Below are positions 32,333 to 42,431 of a DNA stretch of 64,000 nt, piece after piece (position 1 is the stretch's first letter; each line of letters opens with the position of its first letter). A program made the position numbers and the translations under genes. Source of the stretch: Bacillus sp. 103mf (GTDB taxonomy: Bacteria > Bacillota > Bacilli > Bacillales > Bacillaceae_G); the NCBI RefSeq assembly GCF_900116295.1, contig NZ_FPAF01000001.1, positions 868,001 through 932,000 on the forward strand. The letters are read 5' to 3'. The notes beneath the pieces were generated by a model. The model was not told where the DNA came from and made no database searches. It saw nothing but the letters and a program-made list of their open reading frames with translations.

Positions 32333-34154
32333 AGTTATCATCCATTTTCAGTACAGCCATGAATGCTTCTTGCGGTACTTCTACAGAACCAACAGACTTC
32401 ATACGCTTCTTACCTTCTTTTTGTTTTTCAAGAAGTTTACGTTTACGCGAAATGTCACCGCCGTAACATTTTGCTAATACGTTTTTACGCATCGCTTTAA
32501 TTGTAGAACGCGCTACAACTTTATTTCCGATTGTTGCTTGTATAGGCACTTCAAACTGCTGCCTTGGAATTAACTCTTTTAATTTTTCTACAATTACTTT
32601 TCCACGGTCATATGCTGAGTCACGATGCACAATGAAAGATAGCGCATCGACTTGTTCACCATTCAATAAAATATCCATCTTCACAAGCTTAGAGGGTTTA
32701 TAACCAATTAGCTCGTAATCAAACGATGCATATCCTTTCGTATTCGACTTCAATTGATCAAAGAAGTCATATACGATTTCAGACAATGGAATTTCGTATG
32801 TCAAAGTAACGCGCGTTTCATCTAAATATTGCATATCAATAAATGTTCCGCGTTTTCCTTGGCAAATTTCCATAACGGCTCCAACATAATCGTTTGGAAC
32901 CATAATAGATGCTTTTACATACGGTTCTTCTACACGATCAATAGATTGCGGATCTGGCATGTTAGATGGGTTATCAACTGTCATGTCTTCACCGTTTGTT
33001 AAATATACTTTATAAATAACACTTGGTGCTGTTGTAATTAAATCAATTTTAAATTCACGTTCAATACGTTCTTGAATGATTTCCATATGAAGTAAGCCTA
33101 AGAATCCACAGCGGAAACCAAATCCAAGTGCTTGAGACGTTTCTGGTTCAAATTCAAGAGCAGAGTCATTTAATTCTAGCTTTTCTAATGCATCACGTAA
33201 ATCATTATAACGTGCAGAATCAATTGGATATAAACCACAGAATACCATTGGGTTTAATTTACGATACCCTGGTAAAGGTTCTGCCGCTGGACGTTTTGCA
33301 TGTGTAATCGTATCACCTACACGCGTATCACCAACATTTTTAATTGATGCCGCTAAGAAGCCTACATCACCTACTGTTAATTCTTCACGCTGCGTTGTTT
33401 TCGGTGTGAATACACCAACTTCTGTTACTTCGAATTCTTTACCCGTTGCCATCATGCGTACTTTATCTCCAACTTTTACCGTTCCATTTACAACACGGAT
33501 ATAAGCAATTACACCGCGATATGGATCATATAAAGAGTCGAAAATCATACATTGTAACGGTTCTTCCGAATCACCTGCTGGAGCTGGCACTTTTTCAACG
33601 ATTTGCTCTAAAATCTCCTCAATACCAATACCCGCTTTTGCAGAAGCAAGCACTGCTTCAGACGCATCTAATCCAATTACATCTTCTACCTCTTGACGAA
33701 CACGTTCTGGATCAGCGCTCGGTAAATCAATTTTGTTAATAACCGGTAAAATTTCCAAGTTATTATCAAGTGCTAAATATACATTTGCTAATGTTTGCGC
33801 CTCAATCCCTTGCGCCGCATCCACAACAAGTATCGCACCTTCACAAGCCGCTAAACTACGAGATACTTCATACGTAAAGTCGACATGACCTGGTGTATCA
33901 ATTAAGTGAAGAATATATTCTTCTCCGTCTTTCGCTTTATACGTTAATTGTACTGCATTTAATTTAATTGTAATCCCGCGCTCACGCTCTAAATCCATGG
34001 AGTCAAGCAACTGTGCTTTCATCTCGCGTTGTGTTAACGCATTTGTTTTCTCCAAAATACGGTCTGCCAACGTTGACTTCCCGTGATCAATGTGAGCAAT
34101 AATGGAAAAGTTACGAATTTTAGACTGCCTTTTTGCTCTTTCTTCTTTGTTCAT
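32331..34154 (-). CDS. lepA: Elongation factor 4 (LepA)
   Basis: A ribosome-bound GTPase implicated in back-translocation and 30S assembly. G1 [18 protein letters not shown] and [10 protein letters not shown] are intact. The EF-G-like domains and the LepA-specific C-terminal domain ([22 protein letters not shown]) follow. It is 607 residues long. It lies downstream of gpr-yqxA on the minus strand, with its own gap of 213 bp. Confidence 0.98.
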   Translation of the reverse strand: MNKEERAKRQSKIRNFSIIAHIDHGKSTLADRILEKTNALTQREMKAQLLDSMDLERERGITIKLNAVQLTYKAKDGEEYILHLIDTPGHVDFTYEVSRSLAACEGAILVVDAAQGIEAQTLANVYLALDNNLEILPVINKIDLPSADPERVRQEVEDVIGLDASEAVLASAKAGIGIEEILEQIVEKVPAPAGDSEEPLQCMIFDSLYDPYRGVIAYIRVVNGTVKVGDKVRMMATGKEFEVTEVGVFTPKTTQREELTVGDVGFLAASIKNVGDTRVGDTITHAKRPAAEPLPGYRKLNPMVFCGLYPIDSARYNDLRDALEKLELNDSALEFEPETSQALGFGFRCGFLGLLHMEIIQERIEREFKIDLITTAPSVIYKVYLTNGEDMTVDNPSNMPDPQSIDRVEEPYVKASIMVPNDYVGAVMEICQGKRGTFIDMQYLDETRVTLTYEIPLSEIVYDFFDQLKSNTKGYASFDYELIGYKPSKLVKMDILLNGEQVDALSFIVHRDSAYDRGKVIVEKLKELIPRQQFEVPIQATIGNKVVARSTIKAMRKNVLAKCYGGDISRKRKLLEKQKEGKKRMKSVGSVEVPQEAFMAVLKMDDN

Positions 34155-34312
34155 CTATTTATCACTCCTACTAATCTCGCCAATATACACTAGCACTGAT
34201 TATATCAATACAAGGAAAAAGATTCAATGAAAACTGGTGTTACGTTTTAAGCAAGTACTCTTACTTTTATCATATGCAATTCGTAAACAATAGACAAACC
34301 TTTCCTTAAATC

Positions 34313-34357
34313 CAAAAAGCTATCCTACTCGTCGTACGTAAGATAGCCGCTTTTTTA
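34313..34357 (-). terminator. Terminator of gpr-yqxA
   Basis: GCTATC and GATAGC arms with inner pairing, followed by T5 on the minus strand, lie just after yqxA. Confidence 0.65.
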
Positions 34358-34367
34358 ACACTTTACA

Positions 34368-34709
34368 TTAATGAAATGCACCTTTTATTTTATCAACAAT
34401 GGTATATGTTATGCTGCGAATTACATTTTGCACCAAAGAAGTCAATCCTCTTCCCATACTCTCGAATATATTAAAGCTTTTTAATTCTTCTAGTTGCTTT
34501 TGTTTTTCTTCAATAGAAAATGCATTTCCAAGAATTGTTGTTTCTACATCCCCGTGATCTGTTCCTGTTATGTGGGCAATTTGCTCATAGGTTGGATTAT
34601 TGTAGCCTTTCATTCGTTTCAATCCGCTAGTGGCAACTTGCATACCTGCTAACGTTATAAGAAATGCACTAACAACGAGAATGATACATTTGCGTGTAAA
34701 CTGCTCCAA
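34368..34709 (-). CDS. yqxA: YqxA family protein (DUF3679)
   Basis: A 113-residue protein with one N-terminal membrane helix (about 8-27, CIILVVSAFLITLAGMQVA), followed by a soluble amphipathic part. The function is unknown. The start is TTG at 34709 with AAAGGAG upstream. In B. subtilis spoIIP lies between gpr and yqxA; here the gap to gpr is only 21 bp, so spoIIP is absent from this spot. Confidence 0.85.
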   Translation of the reverse strand: MEQFTRKCIILVVSAFLITLAGMQVATSGLKRMKGYNNPTYEQIAHITGTDHGDVETTILGNAFSIEEKQKQLEELKSFNIFESMGRGLTSLVQNVIRSITYTIVDKIKGAFH

Positions 34710-34730
34710 TTCTTATTTCTCCTTTTCCAA

Positions 34731-35834
34731 TCAATGCGTATATGCCCCTGTGTTATCTTGATCAACTTGATGATGAAGAGCTGCGTTCAAACCACTCGCA
34801 ATCAGATTCGCCATATCTTCAATAAACGCATCCACTTCTTTAGGTGTTACCATTAAATTATGCCCTAACGGTGCTAGCACTTCATAAATTAACTTTCTCT
34901 TCTCTTCTTCTTCAAGCGTACCAACAACTCCTAAAAACATATTGCGACTTTTTTCATCCGGCATATCTTCTTCTGTAAGCTTCTTCTTCTCACCAAATGT
35001 AAAACCGGCTGGAAGTAAAGAACGGGCTGGTTTTCCCCCTTCACGTATCTCACGTCCAAAATGCTTTAAAATATAATCAATTGTATCACTTGTAATCGAA
35101 ACCGCATCTACAACAGTCGGAACACCAATTGCAATCACCGGTATACCTAGCGTATCTTTACTCAGTTCTTTTCGTTTATTCCCAACACCAGAACCAGGGT
35201 GAATACCAGTATCCGAAATTTGAATGGTACTATTTACTCGTTCAATAGAACGAGCAGCAAGCGCATCAATTGCAATCACAAAGTCTGGTTTCGTTTTTTC
35301 AATGACACCATAAATCATATCGCTCGTTTCAATGCCTGTAATACCCATAACACCTGGCCTAATCGCACTGACAGAACGAAACCCTTCCTCAACACTTTCC
35401 GGCTGTAACTTAAATAAATGGCGCGTAACAAGTACATTTTCTACAACAATTGGGCCTAATGCGTCCGGCGTTACATTCCAGTTGCCAAGGCCAACAATTA
35501 AGCAGCTCGCTTCTTTACTAATTCCAATTTCTTTTAGAAAGTGCGCAAATTCCTTTGCAAAAATCTCCTCTACTTTTTGTTGCAACGCTGTATCTTGCTG
35601 ACGAATTCCTTGGACTTCTAAAGTTAAATAATTTCCTGGTTTCTTTCCCATCGCCGGAGCGGCACTTTCATCAATCGTCACCTTTGTAATTGTAATCCCT
35701 TCTTCTTCGCGCTCTTTTACAATTACACCTTGAATCGCTGTTTTTTCTTCTTGCTTCTCTTGCAGCATTTGGTGAGCTTCTAATGCAAGATCTGTTCGAA
35801 TCCCATATTTACTTAAATCAAGCGGTTCACTCAT
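34731..35834 (-). CDS. gpr: Germination protease GPR
   Basis: Degrades small acid-soluble spore proteins when spores germinate. It is made as a zymogen whose short propeptide is removed by self-cleavage; the N-terminal [14 protein letters not shown] is the family's processing region. [14 protein letters not shown] and [13 protein letters not shown] are conserved A25-family segments. It is 367 residues long. It is expressed in the forespore in B. subtilis. It shares a transcript with yqxA here. Confidence 0.97.
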   Translation of the reverse strand: MSEPLDLSKYGIRTDLALEAHQMLQEKQEEKTAIQGVIVKEREEEGITITKVTIDESAAPAMGKKPGNYLTLEVQGIRQQDTALQQKVEEIFAKEFAHFLKEIGISKEASCLIVGLGNWNVTPDALGPIVVENVLVTRHLFKLQPESVEEGFRSVSAIRPGVMGITGIETSDMIYGVIEKTKPDFVIAIDALAARSIERVNSTIQISDTGIHPGSGVGNKRKELSKDTLGIPVIAIGVPTVVDAVSITSDTIDYILKHFGREIREGGKPARSLLPAGFTFGEKKKLTEEDMPDEKSRNMFLGVVGTLEEEEKRKLIYEVLAPLGHNLMVTPKEVDAFIEDMANLIASGLNAALHHQVDQDNTGAYTH

Positions 35835-35931
35835 ACAATCTCCTCCTCTATTTATAATAAATATTCATTAGAATTCCCCAATTTATTTTCAGACATTCTT
35901 TTCCTATATTGAAATTTCATCGATCTCACTA

Positions 35932-35960
35932 TTGCAATTCTCTTCTCCGTTTGATAGAAT
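35932..35960 (+). promoter_or_regulatory. SigA-type promoter of rpsT
   Basis: TTGCAA (35932-35937) and TAGAAT (35955-35960) are exactly 17 bp apart, 56 bp upstream of the rpsT start. Confidence 0.8.
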
Positions 35961-36016
35961 ATCACTTGTTCTATGTAAGAATCGAGTCACTCGATCGCAC
36001 CAGGGAGGTGAAAGAT

Positions 36017-36274
36017 ATGGCAAACATTAAATCTGCTATCAAACGTGCTAAACTTAGCGAAGAGCGTCGTGCACATAACGCTTCTATCAAGTCTGACATG
36101 CGTACAGCTGTTAAAACTGTAGAGGCTTTAGTTAACAATAACGATCTTGAAACAGCAAAAGAAGCATACAAAGTAGCTTCTAAAAAACTTGACAAAGCAG
36201 CTCGTAAAGGTCTTATCCACCAAAACGCTGCAGCTCGTCAAAAATCTCGCTTAGCGAAACAAGTAAACGCGTAA
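36017..36274 (+). CDS. rpsT: 30S ribosomal protein S20
   Basis: An 85-residue, Lys/Ala-rich helical protein ([20 protein letters not shown]) that binds 16S rRNA. The ATG at 36017 follows GGGAGGTGA; a 36-codon frame extension upstream overlaps the promoter and is rejected. It is monocistronic, with a promoter and terminator, and divergent from gpr. Confidence 0.98.
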   Translation: MANIKSAIKRAKLSEERRAHNASIKSDMRTAVKTVEALVNNNDLETAKEAYKVASKKLDKAARKGLIHQNAAARQKSRLAKQVNA

Positions 36275-36282
36275 GGCGTTTA

Positions 36283-36310
36283 AAAACGATCCGTATGGGT
36301 CGTTTTTTAT
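36283..36310 (+). terminator. Terminator of rpsT
   Basis: AAACGATCC and GGGTCGTTT pair (9 bp, one G-T), followed by T6. Confidence 0.88.
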
Positions 36311-36318
36311 TTACAAAA

Positions 36319-36354
36319 AAAATGTTCATGTAGTTGTCTACATGAACATTTTTC
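36319..36354. terminator. Two-way terminator, mainly for holA
   Basis: A 16-bp perfect stem (AAAAATGTTCATGTAG and its complement) has a 4-nt loop and A/T runs on both sides, just beyond the holA stop. Confidence 0.9.
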
Positions 36355-36356
36355 CA

Positions 36357-37370
36357 CTATTCAATATGATTTAAACGCATGAGAAAAAATTCTAGCACAA
36401 GACGTTTATCCATTCTTCCTGTCTTCATATTATAATCTGCCTCAGCAAGTTCGTGAATTACTCGTTTTAACGCTTCAAAGGAAAAAGAATTTGTTTGATT
36501 CATAGCCAACTTCACACGATACGGATGCACACCAATATGCGATGCAATTTGATTTTGCCCATAACCACGCTGCTGAAGTTCTTTCACTTGATATAATAAA
36601 CGAAATTGACTTACAAGAAGCGCAAGCAGTTTAATCGGCTCTTCTTGCTGTGTAAATAATCCTTCTAAAATACGCATCGCACCTGCGATATCTTTTTTCA
36701 CTACCTTTTCTGTTAAAGAAAATACATTTTGTTCAACAGACTTTGGAACAAGTTCTGCGACAAGCTTTGCCGTAATTTCACCGCTTGTTCCAACATATAA
36801 TGTCAGTTTATCCATTTCCTTAGCAAGCATCGTTACATTGCTTCCAACAAGCTCTAATAGTAAACTAACTGCCGCCTCTTCTATTTGAATATGCATTTCT
36901 TCCGTGCGGCTTATAATCCATTTACGTACATCTTGCACTTGCATAGCATTTGCTTCTACTACATCCGCTGTTTTTTTCAAAAGCTTCGTAACTTTTTTAC
37001 GCTCGTCCAATTTTTCAAACGGAGCAATAAACACAAGGATAGAAAACGGTGAAGGTTCAGCAATATATTCTTCTAGCACTTTGACGTTTTGCTCAATTTT
37101 TGCTTTTTGCGATGTTAAAAACAACGGTGATTTGACAACAATAATTTTACGTTCTCCAAAAAAAGGAAGCGTTCTTGCGTCCTCAACAACTTCCTCTATG
37201 TACACTTCTTCCAAGTCATACGTAACGACATTGAACTCACGATCCTCTTCAACTAACGCTACTGATGTTAAAAGCCGAAGCGTTTCATTGATAAAATACG
37301 CCTCCGTTCCATATAACAAATATAACGAAGCGAATTGCTTTTTCTTTATTTTTTTATGTATATCACTCAT
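36357..37370 (-). CDS. holA: DNA polymerase III delta subunit HolA
   Basis: The clamp-loader subunit that opens the beta clamp. An N-terminal AAA+ like fold (LYLLYGTEAYFINETLRLL) and a C-terminal collar domain (EPIKLLALLVSQFRLLYQVKELQ) are visible. The 337-residue length is normal (YqeN in B. subtilis). It lies between rpsT and yqzM; its upstream gap contains unexplained palindromes. Confidence 0.95.
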   Translation of the reverse strand: MSDIHKKIKKKQFASLYLLYGTEAYFINETLRLLTSVALVEEDREFNVVTYDLEEVYIEEVVEDARTLPFFGERKIIVVKSPLFLTSQKAKIEQNVKVLEEYIAEPSPFSILVFIAPFEKLDERKKVTKLLKKTADVVEANAMQVQDVRKWIISRTEEMHIQIEEAAVSLLLELVGSNVTMLAKEMDKLTLYVGTSGEITAKLVAELVPKSVEQNVFSLTEKVVKKDIAGAMRILEGLFTQQEEPIKLLALLVSQFRLLYQVKELQQRGYGQNQIASHIGVHPYRVKLAMNQTNSFSFEALKRVIHELAEADYNMKTGRMDKRLVLEFFLMRLNHIE

Positions 37371-37437
37371 GTAACTTCCTACTCCCTAACACTTTATATA
37401 CTTATAGTAATGTGACAGCTACCGTTTTACAAGTCCA

Positions 37438-37463
37438 AAGGAACAGGTAGCTACCCGTTCCTT
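37438..37463. other. 26-bp near-perfect palindrome
   Basis: AAGGAAC A GGTAGCTACC C GTTCCTT is symmetrical except for one A/C pair. It lies 68 bp upstream of holA. It could be an operator or a repeat end. Confidence 0.6.
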
Positions 37464-37562
37464 GATCTATATAAAACGTTACAAAATAAGCCCCGGGAAT
37501 CTTATTTCATAACGATGACCACCTTGACCTTATTGTTTGCACCTACCTTACGGGCTATGAAT

Positions 37563-37622
37563 GACAACTGTTAACACACTTGGAAAAGCATTGCACCAAT
37601 CAGGCTTTTATGAACAGTTGTC
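37563..37622. other. Three-tier stem structure
   Basis: GACAACTGTT (37563-37572) pairs with AACAGTTGTC (37613-37622). Inside it AAAAGC pairs with GCTTTT (37584-37609) and ATTG with CAAT. It has no T run, so it is not a terminator. It is a structured repeat or RNA element of unknown role. Confidence 0.55.
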
Positions 37623-37737
37623 CCCTGCTCTCAAAATCTTGAAAAAGGATCTTACTGCCCACGAATAACGGGATAAATTGTAGATTTTTTTCTGACAATA
37701 TTTTATACTAAAGTGGAATGTTGGGAGGGATTCAAAG

Positions 37738-37872
37738 ATGAATGAATTTGAAAAAAACGTTCAAAGTAAGCGTAATGACGCTGTCGACTCAGGGGTAGGC
37801 TTTATCGTTTCATTCGGATTTTTTACCACTTTATTTATCATCGCAACAGTCGTTAAATTTATCGGTTCTTAA
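37738..37872 (+). CDS. yqzM: YqzM family small membrane protein
   Basis: A 44-residue protein beginning MNEFEKNVQSKRNDAVDSGV, near-identical to B. subtilis YqzM as I remember it. It has one membrane helix (about 20-42, VGFIVSFGFFTTLFIIATVV). TTGGGAGGG lies before the ATG. It is convergent with comEC: the last 14 bp overlap the comEC 3' end. The function is unknown. Confidence 0.93.
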   Translation: MNEFEKNVQSKRNDAVDSGVGFIVSFGFFTTLFIIATVVKFIGS

Positions 37873-40219
37873 AGACTGCACTTGGCAGTCTTCTTTTTTT
37901 CTGTGTTTCATCATATGTTAACTTACTGTGAAACGTTCCCGTTTCTCCTCGGAAAACATAAGAAATTGCCCCTTGTTCATCCGTTCTCCACACTTCAATT
38001 CCACGCTCCGTTAGACGTTCTAATACTTCGATATGCGGATGACCATAACGATTTTTCTCTCCAACAGAAATAATGACTTTTGTCGGCTGAACAGTATCTA
38101 AAAACTGCCCAGAAGATGACGTTTTACTACCGTGATGCCCAACTTTTAAAACGTCTGCACGCAGCTCTGGATACCATTGTATGAAGCGTTTCTCACCTAC
38201 TTCTTCTAAATCTCCCGTAAACAACCATGTTAATCCCCCTATTTTTGTCCAAAGTACAATAGATTGATTATTATCCTCTTTTTCTTCTCCTTCCGGCGAT
38301 AATACTGAAAACACCGCTTCTCCCACCTTCCAGCTATCTCCCTTTTCTACAATTCGAACAGGTACATTCTTTTGCGCAGCAAGCTGCTGTATTTGTTGTT
38401 CAAGTAAGGAGAGTTTTATCTTTTTCCCTAACACAACCTCTTTTACCGCAATAGATTGTATTATTTCTTGCACTGCTCCCGTGTGATCCATATCTCCATG
38501 TGTCACAATTAACTTATCAATCATCCGCACGCCCTCTTTTTGTAAAAAAGGAACGAGAATATCATGTCCAACAGAAAATTCATGTTTTTTCTGCTGCCAT
38601 TCTTCCTTCTTTACCGGAAGCGTTCCACCCGTATCAATTAAATACGTCCCTTGGTTGTATGGAAGGCGAATCAAAATGGCATCCCCTTGTCCGACATCAA
38701 TATAAGTAACACTTCCGTTTGCATTTGCATATGGAAATGCATAGTGGCATGTACTAAGAAAGAAAAAGCTCGATAGAAACAACAGGCGATATTTTCTCCA
38801 AATAAGCCCTTCCCATGATAAAAAAACAGTTACAATACTGATACAATATAAAGCAACGAGAAATGGCTGGGTTTGTCCAAAGGTAAGACGTACAAACGGT
38901 AAAGCTTCGCACATTTGAAGCATCACATTCGAAACATGTATGCATAGGGATAACAGATTAGCTAACCATTGAGACACAATTGGAAGACATATAAGACATA
39001 CAAGAATGACAATACAAACCGGTAAAACAAGTAAAGATAAAAACGGGACATAAATCATATTAAGAAGGATACTGTAAGGAGAAACATAGCCGAAGTGATA
39101 AAGCAAAATAGGTGTACTTGTTAATTGAGAAATAACGGAAAGGTATATAGAATTTTTCACTATACCGTTTTCGTTAGCTAGCAAACGTGATGAAGATAAC
39201 AAAAGAGAAAAGCTTCCAACAAATGAAAACTGGAACCCAATGTTAAATAATACATACGGATCATAAAAAAGCATGATGATTAATGTCATACTTAAAGCAT
39301 CCATCCCAGACACCCGCACTGCTCGCGTAAGGGCTCCAAATACAATAACAGCTGCTATAGATGCCCGAACAACAGATGGTGAAGCCCCTGCAAAAAACAT
39401 ATATAACGGAATACAAACAAGCAGAAGCATCGTTGTGCTTTCACGCGTTACACCAATTCGAAGTGATACAAAATAACATATTGCGGTTAACAAAACAATG
39501 TGTGATCCTGATATCGCCAACAAATGAACAAGTCCAAACTGTTGATACTGTTCTTCTACCTCAAACGTCATATATTGACGATCACCAAACAATAAAGCAT
39601 TCATAAAAGCTGCTGACTGCCCAGAAAAGGTCTCTCCTATATAAGAAACGGCTGCTTGTCGCATCGAAAATAACCAATGAACAAACGAAATATCTTCTTG
39701 CATACAATTCGAAATCGATTCCGCTTCAAAAAGAGCATGAATATACTGTTTATATAAATAATCCTTATAATCAAATGCATAAAAATTACGAGGAGATGGT
39801 GGTTCTTTCAAAGTACCAGTAAACGTACACACCATACCAGAGTTCAACTGCTTCAATTTTTCTTTTAATTCACGAGAAGGGATTTTGTAAAACAACTGGA
39901 CTGTTTCATCATTGTTCAGTTGCAACTGGAAAGAAAGGCGATTTCCATTTATAATCGGCGTACTTTGAATTGTACCTGTTACGTCTGTTTCCCGAAAAGA
40001 AAGCATAGAATCATTTTGCGCATCTACATAGATTGCATATACATAGGTAAGTCCAAACACGAGAATAATCAAGGAGAGCATCAGAAGAGAGGTACGTAAA
40101 AAACAAACTACACAATAACAACCAAATATAAGAAAAGGAACGATAAAAAAAGAGGAATAAGCTGTTGCAATCCCAAAGATAACTGAGATTGCAACGCAAA
40201 TCCATTGCCCGCGCAACAC
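37859..40219 (-). CDS. comEC: Competence membrane channel ComEC/Rec2
   Basis: Forms the channel that brings transforming DNA across the membrane. It has an N-terminal extracellular OB-like domain (DUF4131, about 60-160) and a multi-helix competence domain (about 190-480). The C-terminal metallo-beta-lactamase-like part carries VDVGQGDAIL (IDVGQGDAIL) and THGDMDHTGA. It is 786 residues long. The start is GTG 40219 or TTG 40216; GAGGTGA suits both. It follows comEB by 16 bp. Confidence 0.96.
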   Translation of the reverse strand: MLRGQWICVAISVIFGIATAYSSFFIVPFLIFGCYCVVCFLRTSLLMLSLIILVFGLTYVYAIYVDAQNDSMLSFRETDVTGTIQSTPIINGNRLSFQLQLNNDETVQLFYKIPSRELKEKLKQLNSGMVCTFTGTLKEPPSPRNFYAFDYKDYLYKQYIHALFEAESISNCMQEDISFVHWLFSMRQAAVSYIGETFSGQSAAFMNALLFGDRQYMTFEVEEQYQQFGLVHLLAISGSHIVLLTAICYFVSLRIGVTRESTTMLLLVCIPLYMFFAGASPSVVRASIAAVIVFGALTRAVRVSGMDALSMTLIIMLFYDPYVLFNIGFQFSFVGSFSLLLSSSRLLANENGIVKNSIYLSVISQLTSTPILLYHFGYVSPYSILLNMIYVPFLSLLVLPVCIVILVCLICLPIVSQWLANLLSLCIHVSNVMLQMCEALPFVRLTFGQTQPFLVALYCISIVTVFLSWEGLIWRKYRLLFLSSFFFLSTCHYAFPYANANGSVTYIDVGQGDAILIRLPYNQGTYLIDTGGTLPVKKEEWQQKKHEFSVGHDILVPFLQKEGVRMIDKLIVTHGDMDHTGAVQEIIQSIAVKEVVLGKKIKLSLLEQQIQQLAAQKNVPVRIVEKGDSWKVGEAVFSVLSPEGEEKEDNNQSIVLWTKIGGLTWLFTGDLEEVGEKRFIQWYPELRADVLKVGHHGSKTSSSGQFLDTVQPTKVIISVGEKNRYGHPHIEVLERLTERGIEVWRTDEQGAISYVFRGETGTFHSKLTYDETQKKRRLPSAVFKNR
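37872..37900 (+). terminator. Terminator of yqzM inside the comEC 3' end
   Basis: AAGACTGC and GCAGTCTT pair around 5 nt, followed by TTCTTTTTTT. It begins on the yqzM stop codon and lies within the comEC coding sequence. Confidence 0.85.
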
Positions 40220-40235
40220 GCACTCACCTCACGGT

Positions 40236-40793
40236 TTATACCATATTTTTTGCCCGCAGTAATACTTGTTGTAACTGTTCTAACGTCACTTCGTCAGTTT
40301 GTAACGAAGACAAAAGCTGTTTTAGCTCCTGCATTTTCTGTCGTTCTTCTAATGTTGTTACGTCAAATGCAAGAGGAACATGTTTTACTCTTACATTTGC
40401 TTGCTCAAACAACTCAAGTGCATACGGATGATTTTTATAATCCTGTGCATAATACACTGCTGTAACACCACTTTGAATAATTGCCTTACAGCAATGTAAA
40501 CATGGAAAATGCGTGACATAAATTTCCGCACCATCTGTTTTTGCACCAAATTTCGCACATTGCAGCAGCGCATTCATTTCTGCATGAATTGTACGCACAC
40601 AATGATTATCGATCACATAGCAACCTTCATCTATACAATGCACACCGCCGGCAATCGACCCATTATAGCCACCAGCAATAATACGTTTATCACGCACAAT
40701 TGTCGCACCAACCGCAAGCCTTGTGCACGTGCTGCGAAGTGATAACAAATGACTTTGTGTCATAAAATATTGATCCCAAGAAACTCGTTCCAT
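40236..40793 (-). CDS. comEB: dCMP deaminase family protein ComEB
   Basis: A deoxycytidylate deaminase-type protein. The zinc motif is HAEMNALLQ with PCLHCCKAI. In B. subtilis ComEB is encoded in the comE operon, though dispensable for transformation itself. The start is set at ATG 40793 with AGTAGGTGA upstream; three codons of GTG extension exist. It is 185 residues long. It lies between comEA and comEC. Confidence 0.95.
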   Translation of the reverse strand: MERVSWDQYFMTQSHLLSLRSTCTRLAVGATIVRDKRIIAGGYNGSIAGGVHCIDEGCYVIDNHCVRTIHAEMNALLQCAKFGAKTDGAEIYVTHFPCLHCCKAIIQSGVTAVYYAQDYKNHPYALELFEQANVRVKHVPLAFDVTTLEERQKMQELKQLLSSLQTDEVTLEQLQQVLLRAKNMV

Positions 40794-40860
40794 TATCTTC
40801 ACCTACTTTTAAAATCTGTTTATAGTGTAGCGAAATAAGAAAAAAGTCGTCAATGTTTAT

Positions 40861-41463
40861 TTAATGAACAATTATTTCATCTTTCATTTTTTCCAGCGAT
40901 TTTTCACCAATTCCATCGACCTCTAATAAATCTTCAATTTTTTGAAAGGGGCCATGCTGCTCACGATACTTGATAATATTTTCTGCTTTTCTAGGACCAA
41001 TGCCCGATATTTTTTCAAGCTGGTCCTTTGTCGCTGTGTTTATTTGTATTTTCCCTTCTGACAAAGGTGCTTCATTCACAGTGGCAATTTGTTCTCCTTT
41101 TTTCGGCACATAAATCACCATTTGATCTTGTACAAGCTGCGCTAAATTTACTTTTGTTGCATCTGCTTCTGGTAAAAAACCTCCTGCCTTTTCAACAGCA
41201 TCTTTCACCCGCGCTCCGCTTTGTAATTCATATATCCCTTCACGATGCACAGCTCCTTTCGTATCAACAATGATCGTTTTCGATTGCAATTTAGGTTCTG
41301 TTACCTTTGTTTTCTCCTTTCTTTCTTCCATCCTCGAATTCGCTTCCACTTTCACTGCCGATTGTTCTTGTCCACCTTTTGTTTGCCATACAAACAAAAT
41401 ACTGATGACACCAATTGCTGCAAACAAAACGAACCACTTTCTTGGCAAATTCATCATCATCAT
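40861..41463 (-). CDS. comEA: Competence DNA receptor ComEA
   Basis: A membrane-anchored DNA-binding protein that catches incoming double-stranded DNA. It has one N-terminal helix (about 8-25, WFVLFAAIGVISILFVW), a charged linker and an SLBB-like domain (VDTKGAVHREGIYELQSG). A C-terminal helix-hairpin-helix pair follows (INTATKDQLEKISGIGPRKA ... LLEVDGIGEKSLEKM). It is 200 residues long. The first ATG of four is chosen; GAGGTG lies before it. Confidence 0.96.
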   Translation of the reverse strand: MMMMNLPRKWFVLFAAIGVISILFVWQTKGGQEQSAVKVEANSRMEERKEKTKVTEPKLQSKTIIVDTKGAVHREGIYELQSGARVKDAVEKAGGFLPEADATKVNLAQLVQDQMVIYVPKKGEQIATVNEAPLSEGKIQINTATKDQLEKISGIGPRKAENIIKYREQHGPFQKIEDLLEVDGIGEKSLEKMKDEIIVH

Positions 41464-41542
41464 TTTGCACCTCTAATTCATAAATTCAAAATAAACTTCA
41501 TATTGTTTAGGAGAAAGATGTTACGAAGGAGGGGATGAAACA

Positions 41543-42367
41543 TTGAACATAGGAATAATAGGAACAGGAAATATGGGGAATATACTTATTGATGCATGTA
41601 TCGAAGCCCGCGCTGTCAAACCTTCGTGTCTTACCATCATTAATCGTACTTTCGCAAAAGCATATCATATAAAAGAGAAGTATCCTTCTATTCATATAGC
41701 AAAAACAATTCAAGAAGTAATCGAACGTTCTGAACTGATTTTCATTTGTGTAAAACCATTCGACATACATCCTGTTTTGACAAAACATGCTTCGATTCTT
41801 ACCAATGATAAATGTCTAATCTCCATTACAAGTCCCATATCTACCGAGCAATTAGAAACAATTGTATCTTGTCACGTTGCTCGCATTATTCCAAGTATTA
41901 CAAATCGCGCATTAGCTGGAGTCTCTCTATGCACATTTGGGAAAAATTGCTCACAAGAATGGCAAAGACGCATATTGAACTTGTTTCAAAAAATCTCTAA
42001 ACCTATCATCATTGAGGAGAATATCACGAGAGTAGCATCTGATATCGCAAGCTGCGGCCCGGCATTTTTCAGCTATTTATTACAACGATTTATTGACGCA
42101 TCTGTAGAGGAAACAAATATTACACGTGAAGAAGCTACTGTTTTAACGAGTGAAATGATTATCGGAATGGGAAAACTGCTAGAAAAACAAATTTTCACCT
42201 TACCGACTTTACAGGAGAAAGTTTGCGTAAAAGGCGGTATAACCGGAGAAGGGATTCGGATTTTAGAAGAACATATTGGAGATATGTTTAACAAGGTGTT
42301 AAAACGAACACATGAAAAGTACGAAGAGGATGTAGAGCACATAGAACAGCAATTTAATAAACTTTAA
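41543..42367 (+). CDS. comER: ComER, pyrroline-5-carboxylate reductase-like protein
   Basis: A 274-residue protein of the ProC fold, divergent from the comE operon. The NAD(P)-binding start is MNIGIIGTGNMGNILIDA, and the C-terminal ProC signature is KVCVKGGITGEGIRILEE. In B. subtilis ComER is not needed for competence but influences sporulation and biofilm. The start is TTG with AAGGAGGGG upstream. Whether it is a catalytic reductase is unknown. Confidence 0.93.
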   Translation: MNIGIIGTGNMGNILIDACIEARAVKPSCLTIINRTFAKAYHIKEKYPSIHIAKTIQEVIERSELIFICVKPFDIHPVLTKHASILTNDKCLISITSPISTEQLETIVSCHVARIIPSITNRALAGVSLCTFGKNCSQEWQRRILNLFQKISKPIIIEENITRVASDIASCGPAFFSYLLQRFIDASVEETNITREEATVLTSEMIIGMGKLLEKQIFTLPTLQEKVCVKGGITGEGIRILEEHIGDMFNKVLKRTHEKYEEDVEHIEQQFNKL

Positions 42368-42431
42368 TATATCTTTTACGACAAAAACAACTATATTCCT
42401 TCATAAAATATTTTATTTTTTGCTATCTAAT

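Larger units (their letters stand above)
37371..37737. other. Gap between holA and yqzM, rich in palindromes
   Basis: This 367-bp gap has no gene. It holds a 26-bp near-palindrome at 37438-37463 and AATAAG/CTTATT around a CCCCGGG core near 37486-37507. It also holds a nested stem at 37563-37622 and a CTTACTGCCC repeat core at 37653-37662. Confidence 0.6.

Noticed and set aside
36904-37374. 156-codon plus-strand frame opposite holA
   Set aside because: It is a shadow of holA without a start signal or recognisable protein.
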